Shown: in pieces, positions 17,879 through 26,066 of the stretch | Position numbering within the stretch: the stretch's first letter is position 1 | How the letters are laid out: the number at the start of each line of letters is the position of its first letter | Assembly (NCBI RefSeq): GCF_003478035.1 | Contig: NZ_QUEP01000009.1 | Location: forward strand, 62,421-126,420 | From: Clostridium sp. OF03-18AA | GTDB lineage: Bacteria; Bacillota; Clostridia; Lachnospirales; Lachnospiraceae | Direction: 5' to 3' | DNA length: 64,000 nt | Made by a program: the position numbers and the translations under genes | Notes under the pieces: model-generated | Told to the model about the DNA's origin: nothing | Databases searched by the model: none | Seen by the model: the letters and a program-made list of their open reading frames with translations, nothing else

Positions 17879-19243
17879 ATGAGAGAAGATGCGGCATGGT
17901 CGCCGATCCTGAGAGAGCAGGGCGCGCTGGAAGAACTGGCGGTGATCGGCGTTGAGATCATACGGAACGCGAGGAATGAGCTGTATCTTTCCATGCGGTT
18001 TCTCGACGTGGCCTTAAATGGTCTGTTCCCGGTGGCGGACAACAGCATCAAGGGAATCGGAACGGACGGAACCTTATTATCATTTGAGACAGGATACATC
18101 TGCGGCTGGTACCGGAGAAATCCTGTTTATGTAAACCGCATGATCCTGCACGAGACCTTCCACTGTCTTTTTGTCCACCCATGGTCGAGAAAAAAGCGGG
18201 CGGAGGAATACTGGAATCTGGCATGCGATATCGCTGTGGAGTCCTTGATCGACGGGATCCACAAGCCGTGCGTCCATCTGCCGATGTCCCCGGTGCGGGC
18301 GGAATTTTACGGACGTCTGAGGAAAAAGATCAAGGTACTGAACGCGGAGAGCATCTATCACACTATGCAGGAGATGGAGCTTTCGGAGATCGAATATGAG
18401 CGGCTCTGCCGGGAATTCTGCCGGGACGATCATTCCAGATGGGAGAAAGAGGACGAGAAGAAATCTCCGAATCCCAACCGGAACCGAAAAAACGATTGGG
18501 ATGACAAGCGGGAGAAGATGCAGGCGGAGATGGAGGCGTTTTCCAACGAGGCGGCGGATGACTCCAGGGAGCTGATGGATCAGCTGGCGGTGGAGAACCG
18601 GGAGCGGTACGATTACCGGAAATTTTTGCAGAAATTTTCGGTGCTGAAGGAGACAGTCCAGATCGATCCGGATGCGTTCGACTATGTATTCTACAATTAT
18701 GGCATGCAGTTATACGGAAATATGCCGTTGATCGAGCCCCTTGAGACGAAGGAAGTCCGGCGGATCGAGGATTTTGTGGTCGTTATCGACACTTCGATGT
18801 CATGTTCCGGGGAGCTGGTGAAGAAATTCCTGGAAGAGACCTACGGGGTGCTGGCCCAATCAGAGAGTTTCTTTAAGAAGGTCAATATCCATATTTTGCA
18901 GTGCGATGATAAAGTACGGCAGGATGTGAAGATCGAGAGCGAGGAAGACCTTCGGAATTACATGGACCACATGGAGCTTCACGGCATGGGTGGGACAGAT
19001 TTCCGCCCGGCATTCCTGCATGTGGACCAGATGATCAAGGCGGGAAAATTCAGCAGGCTGCGGGGACTCCTCTATTTTACGGATGGATATGGGACATTCC
19101 CGGTGAAAATGCCGCCCTACGACACGGCATTTGTGTTTATGCGGGACAATTACACCGACGCGGATGTTCCACCTTGGGCGATGAAGGTGATTCTGGACCC
19201 GGAGTCGATGGAGGACGTGGGGAAAATATTAGATGGAAAATAG
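17879..19243 (+). CDS. VWA-like metallopeptidase-type protein (DUF2201)
   Basis: A 454-residue protein of the MoxR-associated VWA/DUF2201 family. The N-terminal half holds a zinc-protease-like H-E-T-F-H at residues 91-95 inside a helical domain. The C-terminal half is a von Willebrand A domain with an intact MIDAS: D-T-S-M-S near 303, the Thr of GGTDF near 373 and FTDGYG near 402. The middle is highly charged (Lys/Asn/Glu rich, about 180-215). AGGAGG at 17861-17866 favours ATG 17879 over the GTG at 17858. Such proteins work with MoxR AAA ATPases as metal-insertion or remodelling pairs; the MoxR gene follows after one repeat element. Confidence 0.88.
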   Translation: MREDAAWSPILREQGALEELAVIGVEIIRNARNELYLSMRFLDVALNGLFPVADNSIKGIGTDGTLLSFETGYICGWYRRNPVYVNRMILHETFHCLFVHPWSRKKRAEEYWNLACDIAVESLIDGIHKPCVHLPMSPVRAEFYGRLRKKIKVLNAESIYHTMQEMELSEIEYERLCREFCRDDHSRWEKEDEKKSPNPNRNRKNDWDDKREKMQAEMEAFSNEAADDSRELMDQLAVENRERYDYRKFLQKFSVLKETVQIDPDAFDYVFYNYGMQLYGNMPLIEPLETKEVRRIEDFVVVIDTSMSCSGELVKKFLEETYGVLAQSESFFKKVNIHILQCDDKVRQDVKIESEEDLRNYMDHMELHGMGGTDFRPAFLHVDQMIKAGKFSRLRGLLYFTDGYGTFPVKMPPYDTAFVFMRDNYTDADVPPWAMKVILDPESMEDVGKILDGK

Positions 19244-19375
19244 TAACTGTTCAGTAGGTCTGCGTATTTACTGCGCTGACTGTAAGAAAATTTAGAATGG
19301 AAGGCAAAAATCCTATCGGCATAGCCGATTTGGAATGGATTTTTGCGTGTAACTGTGGGGGTACTGAACAGTTAC
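19243..19375 (+). repeat. 133-bp repeat family, copy A (full length)
   Basis: A 133-bp palindromic element with perfect 14-bp terminal inverted repeats GTAACTGTTCAGTA / TACTGAACAGTTAC. Inside, GCAAAAATCC pairs with GGATTTTTGC around a central hairpin ATCGGC-ATA-GCCGAT. About 85% identical by eye to copy B, same length without gaps. It fills nearly all of the gap between the VWA and MoxR genes, and its first base is the last base of the VWA stop codon. Confidence 0.9.
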
Positions 19376-19438
19376 GGAAAGTAAAAGGTTTGACAGGCTG
19401 GTTCACGGACTGTAAAAATTATACCGGAGTAAAAAGAT

Positions 19439-20986
19439 ATGAACATCAAGCGTGCAAAACAGGAAATTAAAAATACGATACAGGTGTATCTGACGAAGAA
19501 CGCACACGGGGAATACGAGATCCCGTCCATGCGGCAGCGCCCGGTGCTGCTCATCGGTCCGCCAGGAATCGGAAAGACCCAGATCATGGAGCAGGTGGCG
19601 CGGGAGTGCGGGATCGGTCTCGTCTCCTACACGATCACACACCATACGAGACAGAGTGCCATCGGTCTCCCGTTTATCTCGGAGAAGACTTACAGTGGGA
19701 AGAATGTCCATGTGACGGAATATACCATGAGTGAGATCGTCGCGGCGATCTACAATAAGATCGAAGACACAGGACTCTCCGAGGGACTTCTTTTCATCGA
19801 TGAGATCAACTGCGTTTCCGAGACACTGGCCCCGGCCATGCTGCAGTTTTTGCAGTATAAGACTTTCGGAAATCATAAGATCCCGGATGGCTGGATCATC
19901 GTGGCGGCAGGAAACCCGCCGGAATACAATAAATCCGTGCGGGAATTCGATATTGCGACCCTGGACCGCATCAAAAAGATTGATGTGGAGGCAGATTTTG
20001 AGGTCTGGAAGGAATACGCGAAACAGGCGGATATTCATCCGGCGATCCTGTCGTTCCTCACCGCAAAGCCGCAGTATTTTTACCAGGTGGAGACCACCGT
20101 GGACGGAAAAGTGTTCGCGACACCTCGTGGATGGGAAGACCTCTCCGGATTTTTGAAGGTCTGCGAGAAGGTGGGGCTTACCTGCGACCGGGAGGTTGTG
20201 GTACAGTATATCGAGCACCCGCGGATCGCGAAAGATTTTGCGAACTATCTGGAATTATATAAGAAGTATCAGGCGAGATACCAGATCGACGAGATCCTGG
20301 AAGGAAAGCGGGACGAGCACCTGATGGAACAGGCGGCGAAAGCGCCGTTTGATGAGAAGCTTTCGATCATCAGCCTGATTTTAGCGAAGCTCGATGTGGA
20401 GTTCAAGGCTTATGCGCAGAAAGAGGATTATCTGGAAGTGCTGTTTGGAGAGCTGAAAGCATTCAAGAGAAGCTTGGAAGGTAAAGCGGAGGCAGGAGAA
20501 ACGATAGAGACAGTGCCGCAGACTCCGATCGCCATCTTTTCCCAGCAGATCGAGGCATTCACTGCAGTATCCGAGCAGAAACAGAAAGCCGGACTCCTCA
20601 CGAGGGCGGAAAAGTATCGCTGTGCCGATATCACAGCGGCCATGAACCGGTATCTACAGACGGTGAAAGCAGAACTGTTATCTGATGGCGGTGAGATATT
20701 CGATCGGTTCCGGGAGATGTTTGGCGAAGAACGGACAGAACTGGAAAATCTGTGTGCCCATGCCGGACAGGCGCTGGAGTACGCCTTTGATTTCATGGAA
20801 GGAACCTTCGGCAGCAGTCAGGAGATGGTGGTGTTTATCACGGAACTCAACTCCAGCGCCCCGGCAGTGCGGTTCTTACAGGAGAATGAGTGCGAACGGT
20901 ATTATGAATACAATAAAAATCTATTGTTTGATGAAAAACGGGCAGATATTTTGAGCCGGTTGGACAGATTGGGAGCATTCTTTTAA
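19439..20986 (+). CDS. MoxR-type AAA+ ATPase
   Basis: A 515-residue AAA+ ATPase. Walker A G-P-P-G-I-G-K-T is at residues 40-47, Walker B LLFIDEINC near 117-125, and sensor-1 AAGNPPEYN near 156. The first ~260 residues are the AAA module of the MoxR group; the rest is a helical C-terminal extension specific to this type. MoxR ATPases act with VWA proteins as cytoplasmic chaperones for cofactor insertion or protein activation. The LRR, VWA and MoxR genes run the same way and appear to be one system, although a 133-bp repeat separates the last two and may affect their relative expression. Confidence 0.9.
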   Translation: MNIKRAKQEIKNTIQVYLTKNAHGEYEIPSMRQRPVLLIGPPGIGKTQIMEQVARECGIGLVSYTITHHTRQSAIGLPFISEKTYSGKNVHVTEYTMSEIVAAIYNKIEDTGLSEGLLFIDEINCVSETLAPAMLQFLQYKTFGNHKIPDGWIIVAAGNPPEYNKSVREFDIATLDRIKKIDVEADFEVWKEYAKQADIHPAILSFLTAKPQYFYQVETTVDGKVFATPRGWEDLSGFLKVCEKVGLTCDREVVVQYIEHPRIAKDFANYLELYKKYQARYQIDEILEGKRDEHLMEQAAKAPFDEKLSIISLILAKLDVEFKAYAQKEDYLEVLFGELKAFKRSLEGKAEAGETIETVPQTPIAIFSQQIEAFTAVSEQKQKAGLLTRAEKYRCADITAAMNRYLQTVKAELLSDGGEIFDRFREMFGEERTELENLCAHAGQALEYAFDFMEGTFGSSQEMVVFITELNSSAPAVRFLQENECERYYEYNKNLLFDEKRADILSRLDRLGAFF

Positions 20987-21108
20987 AGAAATGTGGATCT
21001 GAAAAATCCTTAAAGACAGGATTTGCAAAATAAGTATATAAAATAGGGTTGTGCTTACGGAATCATGTGAGCATGTGTTAAAGAGAAATTGGAAAGGAAA
21101 ATTATCAT

Positions 21109-21981
21109 ATGGAATACGAAGGAACCGTATACCGCCCGCCGAGCGAGGCGAGAAGCTTAATTATTCAGGTGACTGTGGGCTGTGCCCATAACCGGTGCAC
21201 CTTCTGCAACATGTACCGGGTGAAAAAATTCCGAGTGCGGACAAAAGAAGAGATCATGAAGGATCTGGACGAATGCCGCGATTATTACGGACCGTATGTC
21301 AGCCGTGTATTCTTTGCGGACGGTGATGCACTGGTGGTAAAGACAGAACTTCTTTTAGAGCTTTTAGCCTATGTCCACAAAAATTTCCCGTATGTGGAGC
21401 GGATCACCTCCTACGGGACTGCAAAGGATGTTCTGGCAAAGTCTGAGGAAGATTTAAAAGCCTTAGCGGCAGCAGGACTCGAGATGGTCTATATCGGAGC
21501 GGAATCCGGCGATGACCGTGTTCTGGAGCATATCCATAAGGATGTGACGGCGGCCCAGATTGCGGCGGCGGGACAGAAATTGAAGCGCTGCGGCATCAAG
21601 ACTTCTGTGACGCTGATCTCCGGCCTCGGTGGAAGAAAAGGGATCCGGGAACATGCCATCAAGTCGGCGGAGCTGATCAATCAGATGAATCCGGAGTATG
21701 CCTCCTTCCTGACATTGCGCCTCTATGAGGGGACCCAGATGAATGAGGAAGTAAAACGCGGGGAGATGGAGCTTATCACCCCGGACGAGATCGTGGAGGA
21801 AATGGAGCTGTTTTTAACACACATTGATTCTCCCGGAACGATCTTCCGGACAAACCACGCGTCCAACTATGTAGTGCTTGCGGGAACTTTTAACGAAGAT
21901 ATTCCGAAAATGCTGGCACAACTGGAGGACGCAAAGAAAAGACAGCGTTACCGCCTTGAAGAATGGCGCAGACATATTTAA
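21109..21981 (+). CDS. Radical SAM protein (Elp3/COG1032-like)
   Basis: A 290-residue radical SAM enzyme. The cluster motif reads G-C-A-H-N-R-C-T-F-C, that is C-x4-C-x2-C rather than the textbook C-x3-C-x2-C, near residues 25-32. Further hallmarks are YIGAESGDD near 127 and SLTLISGLGG-like SVTLISGLGG near 165. It has no extra B12 or SPASM domain. AAAGGAAAATTATC precedes the ATG. The reaction cannot be assigned. A GC-rich stem-loop after the stop (about 22002-22053, TCCCGCGGG...CTCGCGGGA) may end the transcript. Confidence 0.88.
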   Translation: MEYEGTVYRPPSEARSLIIQVTVGCAHNRCTFCNMYRVKKFRVRTKEEIMKDLDECRDYYGPYVSRVFFADGDALVVKTELLLELLAYVHKNFPYVERITSYGTAKDVLAKSEEDLKALAAAGLEMVYIGAESGDDRVLEHIHKDVTAAQIAAAGQKLKRCGIKTSVTLISGLGGRKGIREHAIKSAELINQMNPEYASFLTLRLYEGTQMNEEVKRGEMELITPDEIVEEMELFLTHIDSPGTIFRTNHASNYVVLAGTFNEDIPKMLAQLEDAKKRQRYRLEEWRRHI

Positions 21982-22120
21982 GTAAGAAGAGCAGAGAAAA
22001 CAGTCCCGCGGGCTTTCTGGACGCTTAAAACGGCAGAAAAATGGCTCGCGGGATATGCCTTTTCAGGGCTTTCCGGAACGATCCCGGAGGGGACTCTTCT
22101 TGTAGATTGTATTCAAAAAA

Positions 22121-22166
22121 CAACAATATATAGTTTTGAATCATGAATTTTTCACCATATATATGG
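22121..22166 (+). promoter_or_regulatory. Predicted NrdR operator (two boxes, 31 bp apart)
   Basis: Box 1, 22121-22136, contains ACAATATATAGT, a full match to the ACWATATATWGT core of NrdR boxes. Box 2, around 22154-22166, is a weaker palindrome ACCATATATATGGT. Their centres are 31 bp apart, the three-helical-turn spacing usual for NrdR pairs. The target is the anaerobic ribonucleotide reductase operon. Confidence 0.6.
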
Positions 22167-22199
22167 TTTTGGTATATCATATTTATATAGCAGTACTCC

Positions 22200-22228
22200 T
22201 TGCAATCCGGGAACAATACAGTTATAAT
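22200..22228 (+). promoter_or_regulatory. Promoter of nrdDG
   Basis: TTGCAA, 17-bp spacer, TATAAT. The start would be near 22235, leaving a leader of about 330 nt before nrdD. I see stem-forming segments in it but no riboswitch class I can name. Confidence 0.6.
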
Positions 22229-22562
22229 AGAATCGTTCTCGCGTGAGTGACTAAAAATAACGTGGCGGGAACATGACATGACCGCCTTAAGAGACTCGTG
22301 GCGGCAGGTCCGACAGATCAATCATAAAATATCTAAATCAGATAAAATTTCTGTATAATTCTGAAAAAAACAAACTGTATATACAACCAAGAAAACTATC
22401 AGCAACTGAAATGTACATGCCTGAGGCCGGCCAGTAAATGCGCGGACCTGTAGGTCAGCTGTGTTTTTTAGCAGAATAGACAGAAGAGAAAAACAGGCAA
22501 CGGCAGTTGTGCGTAAAGCGGACAATTCTGCCAACACAATGAAATGAAACGGGGAATCAGGG

Positions 22563-24752
22563 ATGAAGATCATCAAAAGAAACGGAGCGGAGGAAAGTTT
22601 TGACACGCTCAAGATCGTGAATGCGGTCCAGAAGGCATGCAACGCCACAGAAAATGCCTATCTGGCACCGGAACAGCTTACGGATATCGCGGATTATGTA
22701 GAGTACAAGTGCAATAAGCTGGGACGTGCGGTGTCCGTAGAAGAGATCCAGGATATGGTCGAGAACCAGTTGATGGCGATCGGTGCTTTTGCGATCGCAA
22801 AAAATTATGTGCGCTACCGCTATGACCGCTCTCTGGTGCGGAAAGCAAATACGACGGACAACCGGATCCTGTCCCTGATCGAGTGCAACAACGAAGAGGT
22901 TATGCAGGAAAATTCCAACAAGAATCCGACGGTCAACAGCGTACAGCGTGACTATATGGCTGGCGAAGTCAGCAAGGATCTCACGAGAAGACTTCTTCTT
23001 CCGGAAGATATTGTTGAGGCGGATAAGCAGGGAATCATCCACTTCCATGACTCCGACTATTTTGCACAGCATATGCACAACTGCGATCTTGTAAACCTGG
23101 AGGATATGCTGCAGAACGGCACCGTGATCAGCGAGACATTGATCGAGCGCCCGCACAGCTTCTCCACAGCCTGCAACATCGCGACCCAGATCATCGCCCA
23201 GGTTGCCAGCAACCAGTATGGCGGACAGAGCATCAGCCTTGCGCATCTCGCTCCGTTCGTTCAGGTATCGAGAGTGAAGATCCGTCAGGAAGTGATCGGC
23301 GAGATGAAGGATCTTGGAATTGCTGTGACAGAGGATCAGATCGATAAGCTCACGGAGGAGCGTCTCCGCAGAGAGATCACGAAGGGAATCCAGACGATCC
23401 AGTATCAGGTCGTAACACTCCTCACCACAAACGGACAGGCACCGTTCGTTACCGTTTACATGTACCTCGACGAGGCGAAGAATCCGCAGGAGAAAAAAGA
23501 CCTTGCGATGATCATCGAGGAGACCTTAAAACAGAGATATCTCGGCGTTAAGAATGAAGCTGGCGTATGGATCACACCGGCATTCCCGAAGCTGATCTAT
23601 GTGCTCGATGAGGACAATATCACTCCGGATGCGCCGTATTACTATTTGACAGAGCTTGCGGCAAAATGTACTGCAAAGCGCATGGTTCCGGATTATATCT
23701 CCGCGAAGAAGATGCGGGAGTTAAAGGGCGATGTGTATACATGCATGGGCTGCCGTTCCTTCCTGACCCCGGACCGTTCCTATGTAAAAGGAAACCTTGC
23801 GAATGCAGGAAACTACCGGGAAGGCGAGCGCAAGTATTATGGGCGCTTCAATCAGGGCGTTGTGACGGTAAACCTTGTTGATATCGGACTCAGCGCAAGA
23901 AAAGACATGAACAGGTTCTGGGAGATCTTTGATGAGAGAATGGAACTCTGCCACCGCGCAATGCGCTGCCGCCACGAGAGATTAAAGGGAACTCTATCCG
24001 ACGCGGCTCCGATCCTCTGGCAGTATGGCGCTCTTGCCCGCTTAAAGAAAGGTGAGACCATCGACAAGCTCCTCTATGACGGATATTCCACACTTTCTCT
24101 GGGATATGCAGGCCTGTGGGAATGTGTATACAGCTTAATTGAGAAGAAATTAACTGAGCCGGAAGGAAAGAAACTTGGTCTTGAGATCATGCAGAAGTTA
24201 AATGACTACTGCACGAAGTGGAAAGAGGCGGAGAATATCGATTACAGCATCTATGGAACCCCGCTGGAGTCCACAACTTACTCTTTTGCGAAGAGTCTCC
24301 AGAGACGTTTCGGTATCGTAAAGGGCGTAACCGACAGAAACTACATCACGAACAGCTACCATGTGCATGTAACGGAACCGATCGACGCCTTCAGTAAGTT
24401 AAAATTAGAGTCTGAATTTCAGGCACTGTCCCCGGGCGGAGCGATCAGCTACGTGGAAGTTCCGAACATGCAGGATAATATCCCGGCTGTTCTTCAGGTC
24501 ATCCGCTACATCTATGACAATATCATGTACGCGGAGTTAAATACGAAGAGCGATTACTGTCAGGTATGCGGCTACGACGGCGAGATCAGGATCATCGAGG
24601 ATGACGGAAAGCTCGTATGGGAATGCCCGCATTGCGGAAACCGTGACCAGAGCAAGCTCAACGTTGCAAGACGTACCTGCGGATACATCGGAACACAGTT
24701 CTGGAATCAGGGCAGAACACAGGAAATTAAGGAAAGGGTACTGCACCTGTAA
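22563..24752 (+). CDS. nrdD: Anaerobic ribonucleoside-triphosphate reductase
   Basis: A 729-residue class III ribonucleotide reductase. Residues 1-~90 are an ATP-cone regulatory domain (MKIIKRNGAEESFD...). The body is the glycyl-radical barrel. Near the C-terminus come a four-cysteine zinc site (CQVCGYDG and CPHCGN, about 660-700) and the glycyl radical loop R-T-C-G-Y-I with the radical Gly at about 707. It reduces NTPs to dNTPs without oxygen, using formate as reductant in this class. The stop codon overlaps the nrdG start by one base. Regulation is probably by NrdR. Confidence 0.97.
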   Translation: MKIIKRNGAEESFDTLKIVNAVQKACNATENAYLAPEQLTDIADYVEYKCNKLGRAVSVEEIQDMVENQLMAIGAFAIAKNYVRYRYDRSLVRKANTTDNRILSLIECNNEEVMQENSNKNPTVNSVQRDYMAGEVSKDLTRRLLLPEDIVEADKQGIIHFHDSDYFAQHMHNCDLVNLEDMLQNGTVISETLIERPHSFSTACNIATQIIAQVASNQYGGQSISLAHLAPFVQVSRVKIRQEVIGEMKDLGIAVTEDQIDKLTEERLRREITKGIQTIQYQVVTLLTTNGQAPFVTVYMYLDEAKNPQEKKDLAMIIEETLKQRYLGVKNEAGVWITPAFPKLIYVLDEDNITPDAPYYYLTELAAKCTAKRMVPDYISAKKMRELKGDVYTCMGCRSFLTPDRSYVKGNLANAGNYREGERKYYGRFNQGVVTVNLVDIGLSARKDMNRFWEIFDERMELCHRAMRCRHERLKGTLSDAAPILWQYGALARLKKGETIDKLLYDGYSTLSLGYAGLWECVYSLIEKKLTEPEGKKLGLEIMQKLNDYCTKWKEAENIDYSIYGTPLESTTYSFAKSLQRRFGIVKGVTDRNYITNSYHVHVTEPIDAFSKLKLESEFQALSPGGAISYVEVPNMQDNIPAVLQVIRYIYDNIMYAELNTKSDYCQVCGYDGEIRIIEDDGKLVWECPHCGNRDQSKLNVARRTCGYIGTQFWNQGRTQEIKERVLHL

Positions 24753-25303
24753 TGAATTACGGAGAGATCAAAACATGTGATATTGCAAACGGTGAGGGAG
24801 TCCGCGTGTCCCTTTTCGTGTCCGGCTGTACACATCACTGTAAAAATTGCTTTAATGATGTGGCGTGGGATTTCGGATACGGAAAGCCGTTTACGGAAGA
24901 GACGGAAGAAATGTTATTAAAGGCGCTGGAGCCGGATTTTGTGGATGGATTATCGCTTCTTGGCGGAGAACCCTTTGAACCGGAGAACCAGCGGGCACTT
25001 CTCCCGTTCTTAAAGAAAGTGCGCGAGAGATTCCCGAAGAAAAATATCTGGTGCTATACCGGTTATCTTTTCGATAAAGAGCTTCTCGGTGAGAGCCGGG
25101 CGAGATGCGAGTGTACCGATGAGATGTTAAGTCTGATCGACGTTCTCGTGGACGGCGAGTTTGTCCAGGAGCTCTACAGCGTAGCACTGGCATTCCGCGG
25201 TTCGGAGAACCAGAGGATCATCGATGTGAAAAAGTCTCTGGAAACAGGGGAGATCGTCTGGCATGCTCTGATGAGCCGGGGGATCTCGATGAAGTTTAAT
25301 TAA
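24752..25303 (+). CDS. nrdG: Anaerobic RNR-activating protein
   Basis: A 183-residue radical SAM activase with the canonical C-x3-C-x2-C at Cys26, Cys30 and Cys33 (GCTHHCKNC). It uses S-adenosylmethionine to put the radical on the NrdD glycine. The sequence DIANGEGVRVSLFVSGC is diagnostic of NrdG. The start overlaps the nrdD stop (TAATG), so the two are translationally coupled. Confidence 0.96.
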   Translation: MNYGEIKTCDIANGEGVRVSLFVSGCTHHCKNCFNDVAWDFGYGKPFTEETEEMLLKALEPDFVDGLSLLGGEPFEPENQRALLPFLKKVRERFPKKNIWCYTGYLFDKELLGESRARCECTDEMLSLIDVLVDGEFVQELYSVALAFRGSENQRIIDVKKSLETGEIVWHALMSRGISMKFN

Positions 25304-25333
25304 AATATGAAGACAGATCGAATATAAAGGAAA

Positions 25334-25402
25334 GATCCGGCAGTTGGGTTGTTTTACAGGGATTTTTGATTCTGTAAGACAACTTGACTGCCGGATTTTT
25401 TT
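25334..25402 (+). terminator. Rho-independent terminator of nrdDG
   Basis: ATCCGGCAGT pairs with ACTGCCGGAT over an internal second stem (GTTGTTTTACAG / CTGTAAGACAAC), then TTTTTTT. Confidence 0.9.
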
Positions 25403-25544
25403 GATGTAATAGGAAATTCCGAAAAATTCCCTGTCTCACAAAAGGCACCTCTTTTTTTATAAAATCTGTAGTGCAGGTAAGGATATCATGTGAAAAATGA
25501 AGTCTGGATATGGCATCTGGATAGATTTAGAGCTGCCGCCGCTC

Positions 25545-25608
25545 TTGACTTTTGGAGAGTATTCTCGTATACTAATATAGTTCTAAATAGAACAGTTCAC
25601 TTTTGAAC
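25545..25608 (+). promoter_or_regulatory. Promoter and double operator of marR-MATE operon
   Basis: TTGACT, 17 bp, TATACT (25545-25573), followed by two palindromes: GTTCTA-AA-TAGAAC (25580-25593) and GTTCA-CTTT-TGAAC (25595-25608). They lie over the expected start site, fitting autorepression by the MarR protein encoded next. Confidence 0.65.
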
Positions 25609-25622
25609 CAGAGGTGATACAC

Positions 25623-26066
25623 ATGAAATTTGTTGATTTTATGGCGGACAGCCGGGACTTCTATACGGGGCTCATTGATCCGGTCTGCAAAAAATACGGG
25701 CTGACCCAGATGGAATTCAATATCCTGCTGTTTCTCGCCAACAATCCGGAGTGCGACACTGCTGCCCAGCTCATCAAGAAGCGGGCGTTCACAAAGTCCC
25801 ATGTCTCCATGTCTGTCCGCTCATTGGAAGAGCGCGGACTGCTCACCGGGGAATATTATGGGACGGACCGGAGGACGATCCATCTGAAACTCACGGACGC
25901 TGCTGCGCCGATGGTCTCTGACGGGAAAAACGTCCAGAAACGGGCCGCCGAGATCATCTGCCGCGGATTCACCCCGGAAGAGCACCGGATGCTGTTCGAA
26001 CTTATGAACCGGATCAATTCAAACATCTCGGATTACAGGAAAGAAGGAAAGCTGCATGAACAATAG
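25623..26066 (+). CDS. MarR family transcriptional regulator
   Basis: A 147-residue winged-helix regulator: TQMEFNILLFLANNPECDTAAQLIKK is the recognition-helix region and the wing lies in GLLTGEYYGTDRRTIHL with the conserved D-x-R. ATG 25623 is chosen because GAGGTG lies 6 bp upstream. It overlaps the MATE gene by 11 bp. MarR proteins usually repress a neighbouring pump until a ligand releases them; two palindromes at the promoter support this here. Confidence 0.92.
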   Translation: MKFVDFMADSRDFYTGLIDPVCKKYGLTQMEFNILLFLANNPECDTAAQLIKKRAFTKSHVSMSVRSLEERGLLTGEYYGTDRRTIHLKLTDAAAPMVSDGKNVQKRAAEIICRGFTPEEHRMLFELMNRINSNISDYRKEGKLHEQ

